5,764 nucleotides of DNA from Mycobacterium sp. (GTDB taxonomy: Bacteria; Actinomycetota; Actinomycetes; Mycobacteriales; Mycobacteriaceae). The translations under genes were made by a program, and so were the position numbers. The notes beneath the pieces were generated by a model that did no database searches, was not told the origin of the DNA, and was given only the letters and a program-made list of their open reading frames with translations. Shown piece after piece: positions 1-5,764 of this stretch; position 1 is the first letter of the stretch; every line of letters starts with the position of its first letter. The stretch lies in the NCBI GenBank assembly GCA_019246375.1, contig JAFAQO010000724.1:1-5764 (forward strand), in the 5' to 3' direction.

Positions 1-591
1 TTCCAGCGTCCGATCAATCGACGTGTGGGCGTACCACACATCCAGCTCTCGCATCTCGGCCAGTTCTCTCATCCGGTCGCGATAGGCCGCCACGCATGTG
101 CGCACCGCCCGCTCGCGTTGGGCCGCGGAGAAGCCGTTCACGTGGCCGGCGACCGCCAAGCTTGTGGCCAATCGTTTGACATCCCATTCCCATGGTCCCG
201 GCAATGTCTCGTCGAAATCGTTGATGTCGAAAACGAGACTGCGTTCAGGAGAGGCGAAGAGGCCGAAGTTCGACACGTGCGCGTCGCCACACAGTTGCGC
301 GGTCAGCCCGGTGTCCATTCCACCAGCCAAGTCAGCGGCCATGATCAGAGCAGCGCCACGAAAGAACGCTAATGGCGACGCCAGCATTCGCCCGTACCGA
401 ATCGCGATGAGCTCCGGAATCCGTGAAGCCGCCTGGGATTCGAGCAGCGATATTGGATCGCGGCGGGTGTCGCTCGAGACAACTTCTGCCAGCGCGGATC
501 TGGGCGCAACGCCGCGACGGGCTCTCCCCCACTCACGCCGCTCTGCCAATGTGGCGGTCACCGGTAACGCTTGCTGCCCTCGCTCGCTCAC
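1..591 (-). CDS. DUF2252-family protein, N-terminal part (C-terminus beyond window edge)
   Basis: The minus-strand frame is open from position 591 to the window edge, giving about 197 residues of a protein that continues outside; family members are usually over 400 residues. Conserved blocks of the DUF2252 family (COG4320) are visible: a RMLASPLAFFRGAA block at about residues 68-81, GDAHVSNFG at 102-110, and FDINDFDE at 121-128. The GDxHxxN and DFDE pair resembles the catalytic-loop and metal-binding motifs of aminoglycoside-phosphotransferase-like kinases; that resemblance is my inference and no substrate is known to me. The GTG at 591 is the first start codon after the upstream add stop; GTG 561 and TTG 549 are alternatives. 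No Shine-Dalgarno sequence is seen, but a TACGGT hexamer ends 6 nt before the GTG, as in leaderless mycobacterial genes. GC over 1-600 is about 63%, below sampled deoA lines (70-83%). The family call is firm; the function is unknown. Confidence 0.9.
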   Translation of the reverse strand, partial: MSERGQQALPVTATLAERREWGRARRGVAPRSALAEVVSSDTRRDPISLLESQAASRIPELIAIRYGRMLASPLAFFRGAALIMAADLAGGMDTGLTAQLCGDAHVSNFGLFASPERSLVFDINDFDETLPGPWEWDVKRLATSLAVAGHVNGFSAAQRERAVRTCVAAYRDRMRELAEMRELDVWYAHTSIDRTLE

Positions 592-597
592 GAGGTC

Positions 598-603
598 ACC
601 GTA
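598..603 (-). promoter_or_regulatory. Candidate -10 element for a leaderless DUF2252 transcript
   Basis: Read on the minus strand, TACGGT fits the mycobacterial TAnnnT -10 consensus. It is followed by 6 nt and then the GTG start, which would place the transcription start at or next to the start codon. No recognisable -35 lies 17-18 bp upstream. The assignment is based on pattern and spacing only. Confidence 0.4.
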
Positions 604-607
604 ACGG

Positions 608-622
608 CGGACAAATTGTCCG
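608..622. promoter_or_regulatory. 15-bp perfect inverted repeat, candidate operator
   Basis: CGGACAA-A-TTGTCCG has two perfect 7-bp arms around one central base. It lies in the 75-bp gap between the add stop and the DUF2252 start, immediately upstream of the candidate -10 (598-603). Symmetry partly continues outward (A604-T626 and C605-G625 also pair). The one-base centre and lack of a T-run argue against an intrinsic terminator and favour a binding site for a dimeric regulator acting on the DUF2252 gene. The regulator is unknown. A smaller repeat, ACCA-AA-TGGT, lies at about 627-636. Confidence 0.45.
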
Positions 623-666
623 GTGTACCAAATGGTGAGAGATGCGGTGTCGAATTGAGTGGTCGA

Positions 667-1755
667 CTATCCGATCAGCACGGCGAACCGCGGCTTGATC
701 ACTTCGTCGATGATTGCCAGGCGCTGGTCGAACGGAATGAACGCTGACTTCACCGCATTGATCGTGAACCGCTCGAGGTCGCTCCAGCCGTAACCGAAGG
801 CCTCTGCCAGCCGCTGCATCTCGCGGCTCATCGACGTGTTACTCATGAGCCGGTTGTCGGTGTTTATGGTCACCCGGAACCGGGCCCGGGCCAGGAGGTC
901 GAACGGGTGCTCGGCGATGCTGTCGACCACGCCTGAGTGCACGTTGGAGCTCGGGCACAGCTCCAACGGAATCCGCTTGTCCCGCAAGATCGAAGCCAGC
1001 CGGCCGAGCTTCACAGTGCCGTCCTCAATGACGTCGATGTCGTCGGTAATGCGCACCCCGTGCCCGAGCCGGTCGGCGCCGCAGAACGCGATCGCCTCGT
1101 GGATAGACGGCAACCCGAACGCTTCACCGGCATGAATCGTGAACCGCGCGTTGTGGGTCCGCATGTACTCGAAGGCGTCCAGGTGCCGGCTCGGCGGATA
1201 ACCGGCCTCGGCGCCGGCGATATCGAATCCGACGACGCCCTTGTCCCGGAACCTGATCGCCAGCTCGGCGATCTCCCGGGACAGCGCGGCGTGCCGCATC
1301 GCGGTGACGAGGCAACGCACCTTGATGGCGCTGCCCTCGGCCGCTGCGGCCTTCTCCCCGTCGGCAAAACCGGCCAGCACGGCGTCGACGACTTCATCGA
1401 ACGACAGCCCGTTCTGGATGTGCAGTTCGGGAGCGAACCGCACCTCGGCGTACACCACCGAATCCGCAGCAAGGTCTTCCACGCACTCGTAAGCGACCCG
1501 GTGCAGCGCCTCGGGCGTCTGCATCACCGCCACCGTGTGCGAGAACGGCTCGAGATAGCGCTCCAACGACCCGCTATACGACCTGGTGTGAAACCAGCGA
1601 GCCAGCTCGTCGACATCGGTGGCGGGCAGGTCGTCGTAGCCGACCTCGTCGGCGATGTCGATCACGGTCGAAGGGCGCAGTCCGCCGTCGAGGTGATCGT
1701 GCAACAGCGCCTTGGGCGCCCGCCGGATCATGTCCAGGGTCAGCGGTGTCGTCAT
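667..1755 (-). CDS. add: Adenosine deaminase
   Basis: This 362-residue protein deaminates adenosine and deoxyadenosine to inosine and deoxyinosine in cytoplasmic purine salvage. It is a zinc-dependent TIM-barrel amidohydrolase. Visible signatures are HDH (H19, H21, zinc ligands), the GFDIAGAE block (G181), FTIHAGEA (zinc ligand H208, catalytic E211), DRLGHGVRI (catalytic H232), ELCPSSN (265-271) and NTDNRLMS with zinc ligand D300. N301 occupies the place where well-studied ADAs have a second Asp that contacts purine N7; I believe TDN is common in actinobacterial members. The ATG at 1755 overlaps the deoA stop (ATGA), so translation is probably coupled; no good ribosome-binding site is seen. 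A longer frame to 1815 only shadows the deoA end. Length agrees with the roughly 365 residues I recall for the M. tuberculosis protein. It is the last salvage gene before the DUF2252 gene, which lies 75 bp downstream. Confidence 0.96.
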   Translation of the reverse strand: MTTPLTLDMIRRAPKALLHDHLDGGLRPSTVIDIADEVGYDDLPATDVDELARWFHTRSYSGSLERYLEPFSHTVAVMQTPEALHRVAYECVEDLAADSVVYAEVRFAPELHIQNGLSFDEVVDAVLAGFADGEKAAAAEGSAIKVRCLVTAMRHAALSREIAELAIRFRDKGVVGFDIAGAEAGYPPSRHLDAFEYMRTHNARFTIHAGEAFGLPSIHEAIAFCGADRLGHGVRITDDIDVIEDGTVKLGRLASILRDKRIPLELCPSSNVHSGVVDSIAEHPFDLLARARFRVTINTDNRLMSNTSMSREMQRLAEAFGYGWSDLERFTINAVKSAFIPFDQRLAIIDEVIKPRFAVLIG

Positions 1756-3053
1756 GAGGTGATCCGATCGATGATCAGTGGTCGCTGAACCGGCGGGGCA
1801 TCCCCGACGCTCCAACCACCCTGGAGCTCGGCCATCGCCGCGCCCAAGCGTTCCGGGGTATCGGTGTACAGCGTGAAAAGCGGCTCACCGGCGGCCACCG
1901 GCTCGCCCGGCCTGCGGTGGATCCGGACTCCGGCGCCGGGCTGCACCCGCTCGCCGGGGCGGGACCTGCCCGCGCCGAGCCGCCATGCCGTCAGCCCTAC
2001 TGCCATCGCGTCGATGTCGCCCATTGTGCCGCCCCGACTGGCGGTGATGCTTTCGGAACACGTACCAATCGGCAACGGAACCGACAAGTCACCGCCCTGC
2101 GCGGCGACCAGCGCCCGGAAGCGGTCCATCGCGGTACCGTCGCGCAGCGTCTGCGCGGGATCACACCCGTCAACTCCGGCGAGTTCCAGCATCTCGGCGG
2201 CCAGCGTCACGGTCAGCTGCACGACGTCGGGCGGCCCCCCACCGGCCAGCACGTCCAGCGATTCGGCGACCTCCACCGCGTTGCCGACGGTGCCGCCCAG
2301 CGGGCGGTTCATATCGGTCAGCAACGCGCCGGCAGGCACGCCGTGCGCTGCCGCCAGGGCCACCATGGTCTCCGCCAGCACGCGGCAGTGCGCCTCCGAC
2401 TTCAGCAGCGCACCGGACCCGACCTTCACGTCGAGCACCAGGGCGCCCGCCCCGGCGGCTAGCTTCTTGCTCATCACCGAACTGGCGATCAGCGGCAGCG
2501 ACTCGACGGTGGCGGTGATATCGCGCAGCGCGTAGAGCTTGGCGTCGGCGGGCGCCAATCGGCCGGCAGCAAAGACGGCCGCGCCGATATCGCGGAGTTG
2601 ATCCCGCATCCGGTTGCCCGGCAGATCCGCGGTGAAGCCGGCGATCGACTCGAGTTTGTCCAGGGTGCCACCGGTATGGCCGAGCCCGCGGCCGGACGCC
2701 TGCGGCACTGCAGCGCCGCACGCCGCCACAACGGCCACCAACGGCAGCGTGATCTTGTCGCCGACCCCGCCGGTGGAGTGCTTGTCCACGGTCACCAACG
2801 GCTTGTCGCCGCGACGCAGGCCGGTGAAGTCCATCCGCTCACCGGATGCCACCATCGCCGTCGTCCATCGGGCAGTCTCGCCGTAGTCCATGCCGCGCAA
2901 GTAAATCGCCATCAACAGCGCCGACATCTGTTCGTCGGCGACTCGGCCGTCGGTGTAGGCGTCGACGACCCAGTCGATGGCAGCATCGGACAACCGCCCG
3001 CCGTCGCGCTTGGTTTTGATCACGGTCGGCGCGTCGAAGGTGAAGTCGCTCAC
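1752..3053 (-). CDS. deoA: Thymidine phosphorylase
   Basis: This 433-residue enzyme cleaves thymidine or deoxyuridine with phosphate to the free base and deoxyribose-1-phosphate. The layout is the usual one for the family: an N-terminal helical domain, a central phosphate-binding alpha/beta domain, and a C-terminal domain (from about residue 345). The phosphate-site motif KHSTGGVGD is at 91-99, and the pyrimidine-nucleoside phosphorylase signature [16 protein letters not shown] is at 120-135. R177, S192 and K196 keep the exact spacing of the E. coli thymine-binding residues R171, S186 and K190. I chose the GTG at 3053, giving MSDFTFDAP, because the family-like sequence begins there and the longer open frame to 3248 only shadows cdd. 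No clear Shine-Dalgarno sequence precedes it. It starts 22 bp after the cdd stop and overlaps add by 4 bp. Other pyrimidine-nucleoside phosphorylases are less likely, given its actinobacterial deoA context. Confidence 0.95.
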   Translation of the reverse strand: MSDFTFDAPTVIKTKRDGGRLSDAAIDWVVDAYTDGRVADEQMSALLMAIYLRGMDYGETARWTTAMVASGERMDFTGLRRGDKPLVTVDKHSTGGVGDKITLPLVAVVAACGAAVPQASGRGLGHTGGTLDKLESIAGFTADLPGNRMRDQLRDIGAAVFAAGRLAPADAKLYALRDITATVESLPLIASSVMSKKLAAGAGALVLDVKVGSGALLKSEAHCRVLAETMVALAAAHGVPAGALLTDMNRPLGGTVGNAVEVAESLDVLAGGGPPDVVQLTVTLAAEMLELAGVDGCDPAQTLRDGTAMDRFRALVAAQGGDLSVPLPIGTCSESITASRGGTMGDIDAMAVGLTAWRLGAGRSRPGERVQPGAGVRIHRRPGEPVAAGEPLFTLYTDTPERLGAAMAELQGGWSVGDAPPVQRPLIIDRITS

Positions 3054-3075
3054 AGCGATCGTCGCTGGACGGTTC

Positions 3076-3516
3076 TCAATTGCCCGTCTCCTCCTCGGGC
3101 CATTCCGGCCCGCATCGTCGCCGGGTGGCGAGGTCGTCGAGGCCGAACGCGTCGGGCAGCAAATCGCCGAGCCGACGCGGCCCGGCGGGATGGTCGATGA
3201 GCAGGTCCGGGCCGCCGTGCTCCAACAACACCTGACGGCAGCGACCACACGGCATCAGCAAGGAGCCCGCGGCGTCCACGCACACCAGCGCAACCAGCCT
3301 GCCGCCACCGGTCGAATGCAGGGCACACACCGCTGCGCACTCGGCACAGAGACCTAGGCCATATGAGACATTCTCCACATTGCAACCGGTGACCACGCGG
3401 TGATCGTCGACCAACGCCGCGGCCCCCACCTTGAGCCGCGAATACGGTGCATATGCTTGGTGTGCTGCTTGAATTGCCCTGTGGTGCAGGAGGTTCCAGT
3501 CAATTACGTTGGTCAT
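3076..3516 (-). CDS. cdd: Cytidine deaminase
   Basis: This 146-residue enzyme hydrolytically deaminates cytidine and deoxycytidine to uridine and deoxyuridine. It resembles the small tetrameric zinc-dependent type. Substrate-contacting N46 and E48 lie in the GCNVENVSYG block. C57-A58-E59 gives one zinc ligand and the proton-shuttling Glu, and PCGRC supplies zinc ligands C90 and C93. The C-terminus has an extra polar tail (about residues 131-146, ending EEETGN) beyond the conserved core. The ATG at 3516 gives MTNVIDWN, matching the expected N-terminus; an in-frame ATG at 3546 would add 10 residues. Neither start has a convincing Shine-Dalgarno sequence, so the start is the least certain part. 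It is the first gene of the cdd-deoA-add operon and diverges from sdhC across 175 bp. Its product deoxyuridine is a substrate for the downstream phosphorylase. Confidence 0.95.
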   Translation of the reverse strand: MTNVIDWNLLHHRAIQAAHQAYAPYSRLKVGAAALVDDHRVVTGCNVENVSYGLGLCAECAAVCALHSTGGGRLVALVCVDAAGSLLMPCGRCRQVLLEHGGPDLLIDHPAGPRRLGDLLPDAFGLDDLATRRRCGPEWPEEETGN

Positions 3517-3635
3517 GGCGGCGATACCAAGTTGTGTGGAATGCATTCGGTTGATCGCATTCAGGTCGGGTGACTTCCAACGCCAGCCTCAATCGGCCGC
3601 CAGAGCGGGCATCTGCGGCTCTAGCACGGTTTCGA

Positions 3636-3664
3636 TTGACACTGCGAATGGGGCTAAATTGAAT
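3636..3664 (+). promoter_or_regulatory. Sigma-A-type promoter for the sdh operon
   Basis: A perfect -35 hexamer TTGACA (3636-3641) is followed after exactly 17 bp by TTGAAT (3659-3664), a 4-of-6 match to the -10 consensus. Transcription would begin near 3671, leaving a short leader of about 20 nt that contains the GGAGG site. An alternative -10, TAAATT (3655-3660), fits TAnnnT but has only a 13-bp spacer to this -35. The element was predicted by reading, not by mapped start sites. Confidence 0.6.
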
Positions 3665-3680
3665 TGCCCGGCGACACGTT

Positions 3681-3685
3681 GGAGG
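3681..3685 (+). promoter_or_regulatory. Ribosome-binding site that sets the sdhC start
   Basis: GGAGG lies 6 nt upstream of the ATG at 3692. It is the strongest Shine-Dalgarno sequence in the window. It supports the ATG at 3692 over the later in-frame ATG at 3785 (the MWSWV start). Confidence 0.8.
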
Positions 3686-3691
3686 ACGCTG

Positions 3692-4123
3692 ATGACGACG
3701 GCGACATCCGGAAATCCACTCACCCCGGAGCCAACGTCACGCGCACGGCAGGTTCGCCGGACCCTGTACCGCGGTGATCCCGGCATGTGGTCATGGGTAC
3801 TGCATCGCATCACGGGCGCGACGATCTTTTTTTTCTTGTTTGTGCATGTGCTCGACACCGCCCTGGTCCGGGTCGGCCCGCAGGCCTACAACGAGGTCAT
3901 CGAAACTTATAAGACCCCGCTTGTGGGGCTGATGGAACTGGGGCTGGTCGCTTGCGTGCTTTATCACGCGTTGAACGGCATTCGGGTCATGTTGATCGAC
4001 TTCTGGTGGGAGGGCACCCGCCACCAGCGGCAGATGTTGTGGGGGATCGGTATCGCCTGGCTGCTGATCATGGTTCCGGCGACAGTGGTGGTCGCGATCC
4101 ACATCCTGGGGCGCTTCGGATGA
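3692..4123 (+). CDS. sdhC: Succinate dehydrogenase membrane anchor, cytochrome b556 subunit
   Basis: This 143-residue membrane protein anchors complex II, binds heme b together with SdhD and helps form the quinone site. Three hydrophobic segments are visible at about residues 41-60, 76-98 and 114-137, after a charged cytoplasmic N-terminus with a YRGDPGMWSW block. LHRITG (H38-R39) aligns with the quinone-site HR of E. coli SdhC. H92 in YHALNGIR matches the heme-ligand position, and D103 follows 11 residues later as in E. coli H84/D95; the second His of the E. coli GIRH motif is Val here. The start at 3692 is set by a GGAGG 6 nt upstream; the open frame to 3509 has no family-like sequence. The stop overlaps the sdhD start (ATGA). 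A run of eight T at 3827-3834 encodes part of the first membrane helix. Confidence 0.94.
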   Translation: MTTATSGNPLTPEPTSRARQVRRTLYRGDPGMWSWVLHRITGATIFFFLFVHVLDTALVRVGPQAYNEVIETYKTPLVGLMELGLVACVLYHALNGIRVMLIDFWWEGTRHQRQMLWGIGIAWLLIMVPATVVVAIHILGRFG

Positions 4124-4575
4124 GCGCGCCAGATCGCCGGCTGGCTCCCGTGCTGGAACGCAGTCACGACCGCCCTGCTGCCCTGGACAATCCGCGGGCG
4201 CCGCGGCGGCGGGCCGGGATGCCCAACTTCGAGAAGTATGCCTGGCTGTTCATGCGGTTCTCCGGCATCGTGCTGGTTTTCCTGGCGCTCGGGCACCTGT
4301 TCGTGATGTTGATGTGGGACGACGGTGTCTACCGGATCGACTTCAACTATGTTGCGCAGCGCTGGCACTCGCCGTTCTGGCAGGTCTGGGACTTGCTGTT
4401 GTTGTGGCTGGCGCAGTTGCATGGCGGCAATGGTCTGCGCACCATCATCGACGACTACAGCCGCAAAGACCGAACCCGCTTCTGGCTGAACTCGCTGTTG
4501 GCGTTGTCGATGCTGTTCACGCTGGTGCTGGGGAGCTATGTGCTGTTGACGTTCGACCCGAACATCTCGGGGTGA
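4120..4575 (+). CDS. sdhD: Succinate dehydrogenase membrane anchor subunit D
   Basis: This 151-residue second membrane anchor of complex II has a polar, Arg-rich N-terminus (about residues 1-35) followed by three hydrophobic segments at about 41-65, 86-100 and 122-144. H101 in LHGGNGLRTIIDDY is followed 11 and 12 residues later by D112 and Y113, the spacing of the heme ligand H71 and quinone-site D82-Y83 in E. coli SdhD. RFSG at 46-49 is also typical of this region. The ATG at 4120 overlaps the sdhC stop by 4 bp, so the two anchors are probably translated in a coupled way at equal ratio. An open frame reaching back to 3952 is only a shadow of sdhC. The stop is 2 bp before the sdhA start. Confidence 0.93.
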   Translation: MSAPDRRLAPVLERSHDRPAALDNPRAPRRRAGMPNFEKYAWLFMRFSGIVLVFLALGHLFVMLMWDDGVYRIDFNYVAQRWHSPFWQVWDLLLLWLAQLHGGNGLRTIIDDYSRKDRTRFWLNSLLALSMLFTLVLGSYVLLTFDPNISG

Positions 4576-4577
4576 GC

Positions 4578-5764
4578 ATGATTCAGCAACATCGATACGA
4601 CGTGGTGATCGTCGGCGCAGGCGGTGCCGGGATGCGGGCGGCGGTCGAAGCCGGGCCGCGCGCCCGTACTGCGGTGTTGACCAAGCTGTACCCGACCCGT
4701 AGCCACACCGGTGCTGCACAGGGCGGGATGTGCGCGGCGCTGGCCAACGTCGAGGACGACAACTGGGAATGGCATACCTTCGACACCGTCAAGGGCGGCG
4801 ACTATCTGGCCGACCAGTACGCCGTGGAGATCATGTGCCGAGAAGCCATCGACGCGGTGCTCGACCTGGAGAAGATGGGGATGCCCTTCAACCGCACCCC
4901 CGAGGGCCGCATCGATCAGCGCCGCTTCGGCGGGCACACCCGCGACCACGGCAAAGCTCCGGTGCGGCGGTCGTGTTATGCCGCCGACCGGACCGGCCAC
5001 ATGATTTTGCAGACGCTCTACCAGAACTGCGTCAAGCACGATGTCCAGTTCTTCAACGAGTTCTATGCACTCGACCTGGCGCTTACCCAGACCTCCAGTG
5101 GGCCGATGACCACCGGCGTGATCGCCTATGAGCTGGCCACCGGCGACATCCACGTCTTTCACGCCAAGGCCGTCGTCATCGCGACCGGCGGGTCGGGTCG
5201 GATGTATAAGACGACCTCCAACGCGCACACGCTGACCGGCGACGGCATCGGGATTGTCTTCCGCAAAGGGCTTCCGTTGGAAGACATGGAGTTTCACCAG
5301 TTCCATCCGACCGGGCTGGCGGGTCTGGGCATCTTGATCTCCGAAGCCGTGCGCGGCGAGGGCGGCCGGCTGCTCAACGGTGAAGGCGAGCGCTTCATGG
5401 AGCGCTACGCGCCCACCATCGTCGACCTCGCGCCCCGCGACATAGTCTCGCGCTCGATGGTGCGGGAAGTGTTGGAGGGCCGCGGCGCCGGACCGCACAA
5501 GGACTACGTCTACATCGACGTCCGCCACCTCGGTGAGGACGTGCTGGCGGCCAAACTGCCCGATATCACCGAGTTCGCCCGCACTTACCTGGGCGTGAAC
5601 CCGGTCAAGGAGCTGGTGCCGGTCTACCCGACGTGTCACTACGTAATGGGCGGCATCCCGACGACCGTGCACGGCCAGGTGCTGAGCGACAACAGCACCG
5701 CGGTCCCCGGGCTGTACGCCGCAGGCGAGTGCGCATGCGTGTCGGTGCACGGCGCCAACCGGCT
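4578..5764 (+). CDS. sdhA: Succinate dehydrogenase flavoprotein subunit, N-terminal 395 residues (runs off window)
   Basis: This catalytic subunit oxidises succinate to fumarate and passes electrons through covalent FAD to the iron-sulfur subunit, linking the TCA cycle to the quinone pool. Visible features are the Rossmann FAD motif GAGGAG (13-18), the RSHTGAAQGG block with H43 as the expected covalent-FAD His, HQFHPTG (H240, H243) in the dicarboxylate site, R287 in the APRDIVSRS block as the likely proton-shuttle Arg, H354 in TCHYVMGG, and the C-terminal FAD-binding LYAAGECACVSVHGANR (379-395). The frame is intact to the edge; the family is usually near 590 residues, so about a third is missing. 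The ATG is 2 bp after the sdhD stop, with GGGGTG just upstream as a ribosome-binding site. A fumarate reductase assignment is less likely, given the separate SdhC and SdhD anchors with heme ligands. Confidence 0.97.
   Translation, partial: MIQQHRYDVVIVGAGGAGMRAAVEAGPRARTAVLTKLYPTRSHTGAAQGGMCAALANVEDDNWEWHTFDTVKGGDYLADQYAVEIMCREAIDAVLDLEKMGMPFNRTPEGRIDQRRFGGHTRDHGKAPVRRSCYAADRTGHMILQTLYQNCVKHDVQFFNEFYALDLALTQTSSGPMTTGVIAYELATGDIHVFHAKAVVIATGGSGRMYKTTSNAHTLTGDGIGIVFRKGLPLEDMEFHQFHPTGLAGLGILISEAVRGEGGRLLNGEGERFMERYAPTIVDLAPRDIVSRSMVREVLEGRGAGPHKDYVYIDVRHLGEDVLAAKLPDITEFARTYLGVNPVKELVPVYPTCHYVMGGIPTTVHGQVLSDNSTAVPGLYAAGECACVSVHGANR

Larger units (their letters stand above)
3517..3691. other. Divergent intergenic region between cdd and sdhC
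   Basis: This 175-bp spacer must carry the promoters of both the cdd-deoA-add operon (leftward) and the sdh operon (rightward). The rightward promoter and ribosome-binding site are recognisable. On the minus strand I found no convincing -35/-10 pair for cdd; TTCAAT at 3663-3658 is only a weak candidate. A 10-bp palindrome GAATGCATTC (3539-3548) and a second GCATTC (3557-3562), 14 bp from the first copy, lie close to the cdd start. No ORF or RNA gene is supported here. Confidence 0.7.

Noticed and set aside
98..604. 168-codon open frame on the plus strand at the left end
   Set aside because: The opposite strand carries the conserved DUF2252 blocks in a continuous frame, so this is its shadow.
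608..622. Palindrome as an intrinsic terminator for the add operon
   Set aside because: The centre is a single base, the stem with a workable loop would be only about 5 bp, and no T-run follows on the minus strand.
937..1788. 283-codon open frame on the plus strand opposite add
   Set aside because: It mirrors the real add reading frame, has biased composition and shows no domain signature.
2598..3200. 200-codon open frame on the plus strand across deoA and cdd
   Set aside because: It spans the junction of two well-supported minus-strand genes and has no family-like sequence.
3054..3248. 65-residue N-terminal extension of DeoA
   Set aside because: The extension overlaps the conserved 3' end of cdd in another frame and does not resemble phosphorylases; the GTG at 3053 fits the family start.
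3964..4719. 251-codon open frame on the minus strand opposite sdhC-sdhD-sdhA
   Set aside because: It is Gln/Arg/Pro-rich and antisense across three genes, so it is a compositional artefact.
4536..5750. 404-codon open frame on the minus strand opposite sdhA
   Set aside because: It is antisense to a clear sdhA, shows no recognisable family motifs, and its His/Val/Arg-rich composition is typical of frames opposite GC-rich genes.

Overview
The window looks like chromosomal DNA from a mycobacterium or close relative. It is GC-rich, with GTG as well as ATG starts and stop/start overlaps of the ATGA type. The gene order (add and deoA and cdd on the minus strand, sdhC-sdhD-sdhA on the plus strand) matches, from memory, the Rv3313c-Rv3318 region of M. 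tuberculosis. The left flank carries a DUF2252-family gene, which I do not recall at that position in the tuberculosis complex, so a non-tuberculous species is more likely. The species assignment is inference.

Left edge, minus strand (1-591): the N-terminal ~197 residues of a DUF2252 protein whose C-terminus lies outside the window. The 75-bp gap to the next gene (592-666) holds a perfect 15-bp inverted repeat just upstream of a -10-like hexamer, which suggests a promoter/operator for this gene.

Middle, minus strand (667-3516): a nucleoside-salvage operon transcribed in the order cdd (cytidine deaminase), deoA (thymidine phosphorylase), add (adenosine deaminase). cdd and deoA are 22 bp apart and deoA overlaps add by 4 bp. 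Cdd deaminates (deoxy)cytidine to (deoxy)uridine. DeoA phosphorolyses thymidine or deoxyuridine to base plus deoxyribose-1-phosphate. Add converts (deoxy)adenosine to (deoxy)inosine.

Intergenic region (3517-3691): 175 bp separating two divergent operons. It contains a good sigma-A-type promoter for sdh (TTGACA, 17-bp spacer, TTGAAT) and a strong GGAGG ribosome-binding site.

Right, plus strand (3692-5764): sdhC and sdhD, the membrane anchors of succinate dehydrogenase (complex II), followed by the first 395 residues of sdhA, the flavoprotein subunit. The three genes are tightly coupled (4-bp overlap, then 2-bp gap). sdhB would be expected beyond the right edge. The heme-ligand and quinone-site residues are conserved in SdhC and SdhD, so this looks like a working heme-b complex II.

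I see no RNA gene, CRISPR array, insertion sequence or phage element. Most of the window is ordinary core metabolism. The least explained parts are the DUF2252 gene with its palindromic upstream region, and the shared intergenic control region.
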